A stretch of 60,000 nucleotides of DNA from Branchiostoma floridae (GCF_000003815.2 NC_049981.1:18277041-18337040), one strand, 5' to 3'; positions 33,501 to 46,315 are shown, counted from the first letter of the stretch. Numbers and translations: made by a program. Notes: generated by a model from the sequence alone, not told the origin.

Positions 33501-36500
33501 GTTTCTGCATTCTTCAGCACTGGCAGATAACATGGAATTCATTGGTTAGGATCAGTGTTCCATAAGTCATCCTTTACAATTCATTCACTGCAGTAAACTA
33601 CCGGTAGTTCTTCTTTTCAGGTAGCCTTGGGTTTTTAATGGTTTTTCCAGATAGGATGAAGCCTGGGGCACTTTTGTGAGAAACTGAAATGGTTAATACA
33701 TTGTACATACATGTTATTGGGTTAGCCGTTAGGTTAAGGGCTGTCTCCAACTGTAAATTTTTTTCCATCCCACTTATTCTTTGGGAATGCATGTTGTTGG
33801 TTTTCCTTGAAAAATCTGTCATTAAGCTAATGAAAATGCATTTTCATCAGTTTTATGAACTGAAGGTCAGATTTTTGGGACATGAATTTTTTCCGTCCCA
33901 ACAAGCACATTTTCATCCCTGGACACAGTGACGAGTCTTGGAGACAGCCCTGGGTGGCTGTCAGACTACTCTCTATTGACAATCAGGAGCTGAACTACAA
34001 AAAGCTAAAAATAAAATTGGCAGGGCTGAATTGCAATGGTCTGGAGAAGCTGCCATTCAATGCTAACTCAAGGGACCTCAATACAACAATAATTGCTACA
34101 AGTGCAGCTATCAGACTGTACACATGTACATGTATATGTAGGTTTTGAACCACAGACACCCGAAAGTACATTAGTACATGTTAGATCAACACCTCTCAGT
34201 CAGAACTCGAGCTCCCTACCAATGTAATGTGGGGACGGTGTTGTCTCGAACACCTCAATGTTCCAAGCACCCTTAGGCAGCACCGCCACCTCCTGGTACT
34301 CTGTGTTTGAGTCCTCATCACTGTCAGGGATGGTGTTTCCTATATGTGTACATACATTACAAGAAAATTTGTTCTTGAGAAGCACATTTGTATGTAAACA
34401 ATTACATTTTCTACACGTATGTAACATTATAATATGTGTTTGATTTTACAGCAATTGTAAAATTGGAACTTAAACAATCTTTAAGTCCCTTATCTTTCTT
34501 CTCTACAGATGTTTTGAACTTATCTGCTGTCTTCTTCAGTGTAAAATAAAGCTGTCATGTTAGTGCAAAGTAAACTTGTCCTACTGCATGTAATTGTCAA
34601 AACAAGGATGCATTCTTGAACGTGACTATCGTTACTCTTTCCTGTCACTTTGAGATGAAGCAGCATGGATGCGGTCCCAAACGTGACTGAGACTGTTCCT
34701 CCCCTCGTCTCTGATAACTTCATGACTATTGTGGACCTACTGATTCAGATGGCTTCCTTGCATAATAGTTTGGGAGAGGCCCGAGGTCATAGACAGTGAG
34801 GACAACAAATACACACGCTGGATCAAGGAAGCCATTTCAAGCAACATACCTGGTCTGGGGGGCTTGTCAAATGTGCCTTTGATAGTTTTACAGCGAGTAC
34901 CGTCACCATCGCAAACCCCACAGTTGTCAAACTCTTTGGTAGACTGCAGCTTTCGGTCACATCCAACAGTCTGTGGGGAAGAGATGGTAAAAGAAAATTT
35001 GATAAAGCACACTTACAGAAAACATTTAAATCAATCTATTATCAAAACTGAGATCACATTGTATATTAGTAATAGTAAATGAATGGTAAAATGTTGACTA
35101 CAAAAGGCTGACTGTCTACCTCGCATTTTCCAAGAACACAGATGTTTGTAGGATTGTCATAGGAGCACCGCGTTCCATCAATGACATCACCGGGGAACCT
35201 GTGGATGTCGCCCTTCTCACGGGATATACATTGGAGCTTGCAAGGACTCTTTTCTGCAGAACAGAATGTGAAGATGATTCATTAATAAAATTTATATATA
35301 TATTTCATCTCAAGACAGCTGGGCTGCCTCTTAAATTTTGCAACTCTTTTCTGAAATAATCTTAGTGATTGAAAAGAAATTCATCTGGAACCAGTTTAGC
35401 TCAAAGGAACTCAATGAACAGATGAACTAATCTTTCACTGGTCATGACAGAGCAGACATAAGCTATGCACAGTATTTACAGGCTCATTGAATCAGCTTTC
35501 CCTAGCTCTTTTCAAAAAGTACAGTGGACAGTTGGACCATGGCTTAACGTTCTGTTCTAAGGACTACGACTCTTTCTAGTAGAGGGAATGTTGGGTTACA
35601 GCAGGGCAAACAGACACACACAAACTAACTCACTCAATCAATCACACACACAAACATACACAGAAAACACATACAAACACAAAAGTCGAAAACAATATTT
35701 GACATCACAAACCTCCTTCTGGTTGATGTGGTATCCAGTGATGAGTGGTTCCTAGGATCTCTTCAATGTCGTGCACACTGCACTGCTGTGCTCGGAAGTC
35801 CACTGGCGAGTCAGGGCAATCCTAGATCACAATGTCCAACTTGTAAGCTTGACATATTCAGATACAGATACAGAAGCTCAGGTGTATTACACTGAAGGAC
35901 GGTTACTGGCTATATAGATGCAACAGCTACAGAATGATATTTAACTGTGTCCACAATGCTGTAATTTTGTTTCAAAGAAGATTTCTTACACACATTTACA
36001 ACTTTAAGATTTGAAGCATTTCACTTGAAAAATAACACACAAGAGTCCCATTGGATTATTTGTCCCAAGGCTCAGGGTTCCCTTGCTATATGAACTAGCA
36101 AACGAAACTGTAAAGTAATGTTAGCAGTGAAGAAATAGTTAAGAAACTGTATAATATAGACCTTACCTGTGTATTACATAATTCAAATTCCTGACTTTGT
36201 CCCTTGCATTCAGAACCCCCTCTCTCTGGTCTGCAAGAACAAAATAAAATATTCAATAATTAAATAGAGCTTAAAAGGTGCAACAGACACAAATTATGGA
36301 CTTCATTAGTGATGCATTTTTTTAATGAGGTCAACATCATTTTTACCTTTGACAAGAAGGTTATATTTTCATTACCATTCGTGCATGTGTGTCTGTGTAC
36401 ATGTTAACTTGAGAATGACTCTGAATGGATTGTTTTGATACATGTATTTGTTATGTGGGTAAGTGTTGGTGAGACCTTCAGATTTTGGGCCCCGTAGCAA

Positions 36501-39500
36501 CTTTCTATGGTACTGCAGCTTAATTTCCAGATTTGATATCTTGTGTCCTGGACATACTATGGTCACAATTTTTGGTTGATAGACAGCTCTAATGTGGTGC
36601 GTAAGACATGATAAAAGATCAGGCCCTCTAGTTTATCGTTATCTGATCAATCATGAGTCATGAAAATTCAAAACAACTGTTTTAACCATACCAGGAAAAT
36701 CCATCACGCTCAAACAAATCTGAGATTACTACATGTTTTTGTAGGTTCACTAAAATGTAAGCGAGTGCTTGTATTGAATGGACTTTATTGCACGACAGTT
36801 GTGAACAGTACAATGCATGGCAACAAATATCACGCATATAATCCAAAATGGAGATATAGAGCAAAACATAACATCCTACATACTAAAACAATAAGGGCTA
36901 GCATATATCTGACCTCGGATTATCACATGTGCGGTGCCTGACTCTGATGCCGATGTCACACGTCCTAGAACACTCCTCCCAGGCTGTCCATGTACTCCAC
37001 CCCCCGTGGATGGCAATGGGATGTTCCTTCTGACAGGAACCTTGTAGACACCACTGTTCACAAACAGATCATTTTACATGCAGATAGAACAATCATGTAG
37101 TTAGCCATAACCATATGACTTAATTTGTAGTGGGAACTTCACATACTACATTTGTAGTACTATTTCTGTACAAACCACTTACCAACAAGCTTTCGATCAG
37201 TCCTGCAGATCTGATCCTTCCAAGTTGAAATGACCCAACGCCTATGTCATGTGACCTGAACAGATGTGTGATGTCAACAACAGATCAAAGGTCAAAGGCA
37301 GTCGGTATTGGCTCTCTTCTCTGTTGAGGGATGTCACCTCAGGTCAGGCTTTTGGTCATTTCAATTTGAAAAGGATCAGAAATTGACCGAAAGCTTGTTG
37401 ATAACTGCTAAGTTACTTTGTGTACAGAAACAGTGTGTTAAGTTTTCAATAAGGTATGACTACTATCACAGACACACCTTCCAACAAATGTGTCTAGTTC
37501 TGAACAATGTACAGAATGGGGAATATTGCATTCTATAAAAACGAAACCCATCTTACTATCATCAGAAAACTTCATGCTAGTTCTGAAGGGTAATCTATGT
37601 CCATTATTTTTAAAAAACATTGCAGTTTAAGGAATATCAAGTTGACGGACAGTAGTTTACTGCAATATGTTCAAACTATGGCACTCTGAAATAACCATCC
37701 GTCAACTTGATAATCCTAACTACACTGTTTTTTTTAATAATGGACATACAAATGTAGGTTAACCTACTGATAAAGGTGAACTAGCATTAACAACATGAAA
37801 CTTTGGAGCTACAGTTAAACTTACTAGCCTGTCTCCGCATGACGTCCCATCAAGAGCTGGTCCTTTCTTAGTCTTACAGAAGAACGGGTTCCCAGGATGG
37901 CTGCACCATAGCTGCTTACATGGGTCATATGTCTTGAACTAGAGAAAGAGAGTAGAAGTAATACATTACTGATAGTTGAAATATCATTGGACGACAAGAT
38001 GTCAAGATAGCTGAATGAAAATGGTAAAATTTCAAGTTGATGTAAAATGTGTTCGGTTGATTGTTACTGTTATTTTCTAAGGTGAGATTCAACTATTTCA
38101 GTAAGTCTGCCTTCTAAATGGAATTTTGGCTAGTCTGCCCTCTATATTGTCAGTGTTATGTACATCCAAATGGCACTGAATTCTTTGTAAAATGGGAATG
38201 TTCATGGGACTTAAATTTGTGGTTTAAGTTCATGGGTGAAATATGAGGGTAGGCAGGCAGAAGACAAAAGTACAAAACAAAAAGTTTTGCGGTGGTTTTA
38301 AAGTCGGTTTTAAAACCACTGTGAACATTTTTCTTTTTACAGTAAATTTTACACAGCACTGCTTTTTTTACATGACAGTACTAATATCTTAACTCATGAC
38401 CAGGACAGTTATCTGACAAAATAAGGCGTAACGTAGGAGACCACCTACGGCAGTGCAGAGTCTATATCCTCCTCCAAAGTCAAAGGTACACTGTTCATCC
38501 ATGGAGTAGTTGATGCCGGGATACTCTGGGATTTTTGGCCAGTCTTTTTCAAATGGATCATCATCAAGGCAGTAGTAGTCGCTGTAATGATACAGAAGAC
38601 AACTGAATGGATGAACTGAAATGTGACCCACAGCTCTATATGAGGACCTTGAGTATAATCCCAGCACTATTCGTATAAAACATACATTGTACATTTTCAA
38701 TCCAGATCAAACTTACTCCTCTCCAATAAAGTATGCACTTAACTTTGGCAACAACTTGCAGCACCTTTTAGTGTTAAAAGTTTTTAAAGTGCAATTAAAA
38801 TCAAGAAAATGCTGTAGATGTGTCCAGCATACCTGATGTGTTGTCTTAACTCCATCTGGCTGCATCTGGACCAGTGGTATCGGCTGAACGTGGCCTGCAC
38901 TAGTGGTGCCATGATACTCCCGTAGGCAGTCTCGTCAGAACAGTCGTTGCCATCGCCATCATGCTCCATACCTAGGCTGAACATTGGGAAAACATTTTAA
39001 AATTTTAAATGATTTTTTTAAGCAGTCATCTCTAAGTGAGATGTACAGAAGCATGTAGTAGCATGTACAGAAGTATCAGAAATGGAAGTTCAATTGCAGT
39101 ACCAAAGCAAGTCACCAGGCCAAGTCACATTTGATGACAATCCATATATAGCATCTTGATTTAGGCTGTTCAATCACATACATACAAAGAAATGTTACGA
39201 AAAACATCACGTTAACCTTCTTGGCAAAGGCAATAAGTTTCAACGTAACAGCAACATCCAAGCAATGCACAGAAGGTAAGGAAGGGATCTTACACATGGC
39301 CGGTCTCGTGGGCCACCACGAAGGCGGAGGAGAAGCCGTCCTCGTGGTTGAGAGTGCAGCTGCGGAGCTCGTGACACATGCCTGTCACTGGGGCGTAACC
39401 TGTGGTGGGAGAAGGCAGACGGATGCACCATTGACTCTCTCAGGGGCATCAATTAACACTTACAACATAGTCTGTGATGCATTTTATACATAACATGTCT

Positions 39501-42500
39501 TCATCAGGTAGCCCCTTTGCAGGCTCTTTAAGTTTGGAAATTTGGTATTACTAATAAAAGCTCTTTCATAAGGCTAGCTTGGATGCCAGACCCACCATGC
39601 TAGAGGATAACCACTTTCGCCGAAGAAACCACATGCCCCAAGTGGGTACAAGATCTTCCTGGGGTCTAACTTGTAGACTGATAAAACTTCTTTGGAGGCA
39701 AGTTGGCCCTAGAACCAAGTACCTGGCTTCTGTAGGCCCTGAAGACAGTCGGGCATCCAGGCTATGATTATAGTACAACATATGCGCTAAATCACACACG
39801 CACAGAAAAGGTTGATTCTCAATAGCAGGATACATTTGATTCCTTGGTTGGCCATGCAGTCTGTGGCTCTCCCAAGACAAGTACAATTGTACCAAACATG
39901 CCACGAGGCATTCGCCAGAACAAAGTTTGGGAAACATGGTATTTTGGGAAGACATGACAGACTTGCCAGTTGGAATGAAGTTCCACTTTTTATTGACCTG
40001 CAGGTCCAAAATCAATACGGGTGAGGAAGATGGCGTGGTCATGGTGGTCAGTGTCATCCAGGTCTTCCGTCTGCACATCGTGCGCCCACCTGCAGACCTG
40101 CTCCAGACTGCGCGACGGGTTCCCAGGGACCACCATGTTGGACTGGATAGTAAAGATGGGGGGTACAAGAGTTGGCATGTGTGCCTATATAACGCTTTGC
40201 CTTATATTGTTCATTATGTCTGCAATCAATATTGTATAGCTCCTATTCATAGGTTGTACTGGTTTAATATTTGAGCCAGTAGTCTTATATGATGCTTTGC
40301 TGTACATTATCCAGCATTTTTCTGGCTGTTAGTGTTACAACTATTGTGCAATAAACTTTGAATTGACTTGGAAAAAAATGTCACAGCAAATCAACACAGG
40401 ATGTTCTCACTGTTGCTGGATCCAAAAGCACCATCCGCACCAGGCAGATATTGACATGGGCTCCAAGTGACCGGTGGTGGTAGAGCTCATTCACCTGAAA
40501 CAATCAACAATCCCTTCTTATGATATTTAAAGTACATTTGTAGATGCCAAACCAAATTTTAAATTTGCCTAAACTTCAATCTTAATTTGTGAAAGAATGA
40601 GCAACTCTCTGCTTCTGTGAAGTCAGAATTCTTTGCAAGAGGAATAAAAAAAGCCCTCTGCATTGGGGCTTTAAAACCATCCCTGAACAGAGATAGGGGG
40701 CGCCATAGACTTTTGCAACTTATGATCCACTACTCTTCAGTCACAGAGTCAGGTGTTCTATCCGAATAAAGTGATGTCACAAGCAGTGCACAATTTTTTG
40801 TGTTGGCAATTACAGTTCAAGTTTGATCCATAATGAAAACATTTTATCTATTTGTATATTAAAAGCTATTGCGTTACGAACTATTTTAGTCAACTGTTAA
40901 CATTAGATCAGGGCTGTATTATAGATGTACAACTTACTATGTTCATAATTGTCAGCAAATAGATCTGAATGTTTTCATATCCATGGAAGGAGACGACGGA
41001 GTAGTCAGCCGTCAGTAGAACCTCCACATTCTTGTCTCTTACTGTGTCGTGGCGCTTGTGTCTTGATTTGTCTTCTGAAAGATAAGGCATCAGAATATAC
41101 TAAGAAGAGCATCAGTATGGCACAGTTGAGCCATGCCTATTTCTTCTGGACCAAAATTGAAGTGTAATTTCCAATGCAAGACTTGAACTAAACCAAGCAA
41201 AGGTTACAGTGAAAGATCCAAGATTACACTCTTGTTATGTCCTCGGGAAAATTACAACATTTTCTGGCTGCCTGGCATTTTCTGGCAGTGGTAAGTGAAA
41301 GCAAGCCAAACCAGGCTGGCAGCTGACATGTGCCCTTCCAAACATAACATTTGAAGCCAAACTTTCATCAACAGCCGGCGTTAAGCCGGCTTATTGAGAT
41401 TTGGCAGACTGAGGTATTTGTACTTGTAATCACTGTGATACCGTCTTAACACAGAGTGGCTGGTTTAATAAGACACACAAAAACATTCTTGAAATACACC
41501 CCACAGTTTGAAACTTTGTCCCAGTGGGATGCTCTCCAAGCAGAGGCTAGAGTCCGACCAATTTTTGGCCTTTTTAAGCATTCTTTTGTCGGTGTCTATT
41601 TTGTCAGGGCCTGGTTTTCTTTATGTTGCCAAGCCAGTAAGGCAATGTGACATAAAAAGTACCTGATAAGATATAAAACCTGAGAAAAATAAAATGCCTT
41701 AAGAAAAGTCCAAACCTAGCCTGGGCCAACCATGTAATTAAATCCATGATGGAGGCTTATGTCCAACACAATATTGTCTTTGATTGTGTATGTGTGACAT
41801 TGTGTGTGCACACCCATAACTCAAGATCCTTTCAATGGACTTTTGTTATGTTTCATAGTACAGTAGATATTGAGGTTCTGAAAAAGCAAGGCAAATTTGT
41901 AACCCCCTAGCAGTATTTTCTGGTACTGCAGTATTACAGGCAGAGAGCCTTCCTGAAAGTAGTGTGGTATACTCCATGAACAGCTGTCCCCAAGGGGTCC
42001 TACTAGTAAAGGAAGGGAAGGATCACTAACATCTGTGATGGCAATGGCAACAAGAAGTTCACAAAATCTCTAGTTAATGGGGTACATGTATGAGATCTTT
42101 GATTTCGTGTTGGTGACCTTACCTTCAGTTATACTTATAGTGGGCCATTGCATGGTATCCCCCTCCAGGCTTGTATATTTTCTATGTATGACATGCTCCT
42201 TGTGGTCTCTTGATGAATTTTGCAGTGGCTGAATGAAGAAATTGTTCCCTTCTGAGTGGATCCATCCTTCCTGAAATGACAAATTAAAAAAAAGGGTGAA
42301 ATGATAGAAATCCAATACATGTATTCACTGCAAATGCAGAACATTTTGCTATCTTTATTGCACCTACTGACATTTACATGTTACAGAGGTTATGCAAATA
42401 ATGATGCCCTTATTAGCATGATATGCCTCTCATAATATCTATGTATTCCACAAACATGTATTTTCCTATATTTGTGTGACATTAGTATCCATTTTATGTC

Positions 42501-44213
42501 ATTTCTTTCAGTTTATGGCACATGTTTGCTCATTTTACAGCTGATCTATGCAATTTGCAGTATGGTTGAATTTTTTTTTTCTTTTGGAATGGCTGGAACT
42601 CGATGCGCACGCATGTCATACATAAAATCAAATCAATATGGTCTTAATATGAAAAAAGTTACAATAGGATTTCCTCATCACCTATTCAAATTAAGTGTTA
42701 AACTAAATATTTGACACATAGTGTTTTTACATGAAACCCCAAATCACAATATCCAAACTTCTTGACTGGTCAGTACCCTGCTTTTGAAAATTTGGAATTT
42801 ACTAACACAGTTGCAATTCCGCACAAATCTGCCAGATGGCTAAATCTTCATCAAGTCTTCCTAACCTCAAACTTTCAAAGCTGACATTAACTCTCAAACT
42901 TCCAACAGATGCCATAATACAAGAGAAAAGGGAGGTAATGCAGCATCAGTAAACATGAGGTATGTACACTTATTTTTAGGTGTTCAAGACAATCTTGAGA
43001 AGGCCTTTATAAAAAAAAAAGTTCTTTTTTTAAATATCATCACGGTGGCATAAATTGTGGCACAGGGTGGAATGTGAGAGTTGACGTTACAAATATTTGT
43101 ACATGCAAACTTAAACATATCAATCGTATGTTCAATACAAAAACAACTGTGTTTGGTTTTGTCTACGAACAGGCACAGAAACACTTGCGTGACCCCAGAC
43201 AATAGCACCGGCGACATGACACCCTGTACTGTATATTGTAAGGTATGCGACTACAGTTGTTTTACCGATTCACACGCGAGGGTTGAAGGCTGGAGCTGAT
43301 TACCGTCAGCAGTTAGCCCAGATCTTTGAGAAATGGTACTCACCAGGCCTCGACAGTTGGAAACCGCCACCGAGGAAACAGACGCGTTGTTGAGATGTCC
43401 CCTATAGAAGCAGCGTTCCTTTATTCTCTCCCTGTGTGTGGCATTCCCTTGCTGCCATTCTACGGTGGCCTTCGGGGCGACAAGTTTATCATTCCGTTCA
43501 AGGCTCAGCAGAAAGTCAAACTCGAAAGCCTTGAATGACACATACAAGGTCCTGTCGCCATCCACACTCCTGGCGTGTCTCGATGGCGACTTCAAGTCGT
43601 AACTTAGGAATCTCCCCTCGGAATCGGACAAAAACGGTACAATGACTTCATGGTCCTCGTTGTCTGTCGTCATTTCCAAGTCACCTAGTAACGGCATCCA
43701 AGAAATTGGGAGCAGATGACGCGTGTAAATGTGGGACAAGGTTACATCACATGAGACCCCAAGTCGACTTCGTAAAATGTTGGCTATTAAAGTTGACACG
43801 ATAGACTAAGGTTTAATCCTATATTTCTTTAATTCTTCTATTTTGATTTAACGAAATCATGATAAGTCATTGAATTTGATATCATTAGCCAAAGACATAA
43901 CGATATCTGTTCAAATGAGCACGTACCTCTAAACTTGAGTGAGACGGCGCCCCCCTGTGAAAAAGAAAATCCCATATGAACTTCATTAAAATGGGCGTAG
44001 ACATCAAACGCTGAAGCCAGCAATGCCATTACAGGCAATTGTTCAAGGACAAGGGTGCAGTAAAGAAGACTGACACGTCGTGAATTACTGTAAACATAGT
44101 AATAACAATAGACACAACAGTGGTGGTTTGGGCAGTGTGAAACCGAATTATCTAGTTACCTGATCTGACAAAAACAAGCAGACACAGGCCAGGGCGGAGA
44201 AGAATGAGAGCAT
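30563..44213 (-). CDS. ADAMTS2/3/14: ADAMTS metalloproteinase, procollagen N-proteinase type, 23 coding exons
   Basis: Exons (minus): 44213-44160, 43954-43927, 43684-43344, 42270-42123, 41074-40938, 40494-40411, 40142-39998, 39399-39294, 38976-38833, 38581-38449, 37938-37825, 37053-36914, 36230-36167, 35821-35713, 35253-35120, 34970-34850, 34339-34220, 33519-33356, 33158-32996, 32695-32563, 32262-32052, 31431-31284, 30774-30563. All have GT/AG borders and every phase matches; total 3,153 nt, 1,050 residues plus TAA. Order: signal peptide, prodomain, furin site RHKR (198), reprolysin domain with HETGHVLGMEH and Met-turn, disintegrin-like region, TSP1, Cys-rich, spacer, three more TSP1 and PLAC. 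Four TSP1 repeats plus PLAC, and phrases such as [15 protein letters not shown] and CNRVPCP, identify the ADAMTS2/3/14 group, which removes procollagen N-propeptides (ADAMTS3 also processes VEGF-C with CCBE1). It is secreted and about 150 residues shorter than the human proteins, at the C-terminal tail. One pre-duplication orthologue is expected in a lancelet. Confidence 0.95.
30878..30998. repeat. CCCTAA telomere-like tract framed by a ~17-bp inverted repeat
   Basis: ggtccaacaccctggt (30878-30893) and accagagtgttgggccc (30982-30998) are near inverted copies. The 30906-30972 interior is a run of CCCTAA with variants (ctaactctaac, ccctaacgctaac, cccaagccctaac). It sits in the last intron of the ADAMTS gene. 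Confidence 0.65.
31704..31985 (-). repeat. Candidate tRNA-derived SINE in ADAMTS intron
   Basis: Read on the minus strand, the right end has a tRNA-like T-arm/B-box (ctctggaccaggaagttggg, then attttgaatccc), followed by a body ending near ttgagctaaactggtt. The body recurs at 35388-35595 in the same orientation. Confidence 0.5.
34749..34835. repeat. Short inverted repeat in ADAMTS intron
   Basis: atggcttccttg (34749-34760) and caaggaagccat (34824-34835) are exact reverse complements, with partial extension on both sides. Confidence 0.6.
35388..35595 (-). repeat. SINE-like body, second copy in ADAMTS introns
   Basis: Shares aaccagtttagctcaa, aatgaacag, ctaatctttcact, agctctttt, aagtacagtg, ggacca[c/t]ggcttaa and ggactac/ttcaa[c] with 31704-31885 at nearly constant spacing. 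It lacks the tRNA-like head, so it may be 5' truncated. Confidence 0.5.
36384..36640. repeat. Dispersed repeat in ADAMTS intron, partner near 41780-41960
   Basis: gtgtgtctgtgtacatgttaac... and gccccgtagcaactttctat then ggtactgcag match tgtgtgcacacccataactc and accccctagcagtattttct then ggtactgcag near 41805-41935. Same orientation in both introns. Confidence 0.4.
37183..37400. mobile_element. MITE-like element, ~65-bp terminal inverted repeats
   Basis: Left arm from 37183 (caacaagctttcgatcagt ... ctgatccttc ... aattgaaatgacc-like) is the inverted copy of the right arm ending at 37400 (...ggtcatttcaatt ... aaaggatcag ... gaccgaaagcttgttg). No coding capacity. Confidence 0.7.
37596..37748. mobile_element. 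MITE-like element, ~55-bp terminal inverted repeats
   Basis: tatgtccattattttt ... atatcaagttgacggacagt (left) and accatccgtcaacttgataa ... aataatggacata (right) are inverted copies. A related pair with the same atcaagt-gacgga core lies at 47966-48066. Confidence 0.75.
38449..41074 (-). other. ADAMTS catalytic block (exons 5-10)
   Basis: Exon 5 holds the furin site SRHKR and the domain start [17 protein letters not shown]. Exon 7 has [16 protein letters not shown]. The zinc site is split by a phase-2 intron: HETGHV ends exon 8 and LGMEHD opens exon 9. Ligands are His343, His347 and His353, and the catalytic base is Glu344. The Met-turn is Met370 in SIMAPL. Exon 10 has the [11 protein letters not shown] segment. 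All catalytic residues are present, so an active enzyme is expected. Confidence 0.95.
39575..39764. mobile_element. Foldback element with TAGCCTGGATGCC ends
   Basis: tagcttggatgccagac (39575-39591) and gtcgggcatccaggcta (39748-39764) are inverted copies with two mismatches. A related end (ggcatccgatccaggcta) is seen at 56507-56524. Confidence 0.6.
42123..44213 (-). other. ADAMTS signal peptide and prodomain block (exons 1-4)
   Basis: Exon 1 encodes only the 18-residue signal region ([18 protein letters not shown]). Exon 2 is a 28-base microexon. Exon 3 carries the prodomain core with CFYRGHLNN and [10 protein letters not shown], the usual Cys-containing prodomain signature. Exon 4 has [15 protein letters not shown]. 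The prodomain keeps the protease latent until furin-type cleavage in exon 5. Confidence 0.93.
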
Positions 44214-44320
44214 CTCAGCTGCAAATCTACCGGCCTTTTCCTGCCAGAGTCCGTGCCGCGAGCCGGGGTGACAGTTCGGCACTAGCTGGGTGTGCGACAC
44301 GCTACACGTCCACCTCTACC

Positions 44321-44362
44321 TCACCGCCACCGCTCGTCTTCATACAGTCTGCGCTCCGCCAT
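44321..44362 (-). CDS. Upstream ORF in the presumed ADAMTS 5' leader
   Basis: Thirteen codons (MAERRLYEDERWR) then TGA, with an excellent start context (gaccATGG), 107 bases upstream of the signal-peptide ATG at 44213 and in a different frame position. If it is within the transcript it should reduce initiation at the main start. The TSS is not known. The GCG|gtgagg at its end could instead be a splice donor. Confidence 0.35.
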   Translation of the reverse strand: MAERRLYEDERWR

Positions 44363-46029
44363 GGTCCAGTCACGGGGGCAGGCATGTCTTTCGACGGGAA
44401 GTAGAGTAATTCCACATGGCCACGTCACCTAGTGTTACACAGAGCTACGTGTTGCCCCGTATGGTGCAAACCACGCGGCACAAGGGCAGCTGCCACATAA
44501 ACAAACTGAAAGCTGACCGACCCAGTGGGAAGTCATTAATCTGAAACCAATGCATGGAAGGAACTAACCACACAGATATGACTTTTGATAATAATTTTCA
44601 ATATAGAAAAAAATATATGTGGATATCGTAATAACTTCATCAATCATCAGATTTCAAATCATGAGCCTCATCATCGAATCATCACATTTCACTAGTAGCT
44701 CCTTGGTAGTACTGAAAAAAAGTCAGAACAGCCGCGTTGTCAATCCTGATAATTATATATCCACGATTCCACTGAGCGAATTCTTTCATTGGTTAATTAA
44801 GAAATATCTAGGAAAATGCTGATCAAATATGATTTTGGATAGCCGGGTATTAAAATCTATTATAAACAGCACCCATATGTAAATAATGACATAATTTGGC
44901 TATAACAGTTATACAAATTTAAGACATAAGTTGCATTCTTAAAGAATGAATGTGCAGAAAGAAAAGAAATTCATGATCCCAACATGTGATGTAGTAGCAG
45001 TAATTGGCATCAGATGCGAATTAAGCAAATAAGGAATTAATTTTCATTTGCATAATTCAAATTGCATAATTTATCTGAATTGGATTTAGTTTGCTTCGCT
45101 GATCTTCAACGACACACGTCGTGACCCAATCGGATCCGCAATTGCAGACTCCGACGGTCTTTTCTTTTCCAACTGCGACTTCACGCGGTTTTCTGAAAGC
45201 CAGTTTAATACCTCCATAAAACGGCAGAGGGATTACTTTCTGTCTGTATGTTTGTCCGTAGTTATTTGTAGAGTGACAGGATCCTATGTGAGGCGTACTA
45301 GATGGCGTAACCCTAGACTAGCAGGATGGGAAGGCGCGGCCTCGGACCCGGTCAAAGTTGACGGTCCCGCAGGCTGACGGAAAATGGATAGACTGAATCA
45401 GTGACAAATTCCATTGATGAATCGAGGAAATTGAAAAAAAAAGGCTTGCAAGATACACAGGATATGACACATTGCACAAACCATCCCCTCAAACAACAAC
45501 GTATCGCCCATGGTTGCTCTCTACATGAGCGTCCTCAGGACTTCATCAGATTGCCGCAGCGACAAAAATGAATGTCGCCATACTACAGGCCTCCCTAGCA
45601 GAGTGAGACTGGGTCTGTTTCTTTCTAAAAAGTAATGGCATACTAGTTAGTATCAGTTGCACGTGGTTTCTAGACAGGGGCTGGCAACAACGAGCTGAGT
45701 GCAATAGAAAGCTAGAGCAATAGAGCTGATATGCCATCAGGAAATAAAGCCAGATTGTGGGGCTATTGCAATACGGGCTTGCGTGTTCATTTCGGCTGAC
45801 ATAATGTACATACTATAGAAACTTTCCTTTTCGTCAATGTCACTGACCACAAACATATATCCGTAAAACACATGTTCTGATTTTATCATTACGTACATCC
45901 ATACTATCTACTAGTACTTAACAGTGAACAGGTGATGAGTAGATCCATCGTCGTCTGCATCCCGGAAGAGTTACCGTGTGTACCGCTAACGTCATGGAGC
46001 CAAAGCTTCCATCTATTGGTTATGCAATG

Positions 46030-46315
46030 GAAGTCATTGTAAACTAGAGTTCGCCGACCTCATACCCCCACAAAATATTTAGAGCATTTCTAGATTTTGT
46101 ACAAATGATTCATTTGCTTAATTTATCCATGCCGATGTTCGCACCAAACTAACTTACACATCTCTCAACTGCGAAATTCCCAACATTCGCCGCTAACTTG
46201 AAGAGGTTGTGGCATTTCACAAATTATTTATGTGCCACCTGCCAAACGTTACATGTGTCACACGTGTCTTTTAACACCGAAATTATAGAATTTCTCATTA
46301 CTCAGTCAAGTATAA
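46030..46315. repeat. Dispersed repeat, partner of 6485-6815
   Basis: See 6485. Non-coding, AT-rich. Confidence 0.5.

Larger units (their letters stand above)
33356..37938 (-). other. ADAMTS disintegrin-like, TSP1-1, Cys-rich and spacer block (exons 11-18)
   Basis: Exon 11: [20 protein letters not shown], the disintegrin-like Cys pattern. Exon 12: first TSP1 repeat ([16 protein letters not shown]). Exons 13-16: Cys-rich module ([20 protein letters not shown], then [19 protein letters not shown]). Exons 17-18: the Cys-free spacer. Introns here carry several dispersed repeats, including 35388-35595 and the inverted-repeat elements at 37183 and 37596. Confidence 0.93.

Noticed and set aside
36660-36864. 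ORFs near an ADAMTS exon
   Set aside because: They lie in intron between 36914 and 36230 and have no splice-supported borders.
39566-40168. 200-codon minus-strand ORF
   Set aside because: It is an alternative frame running through an ADAMTS exon (40142-39998) and into intron containing a foldback element.
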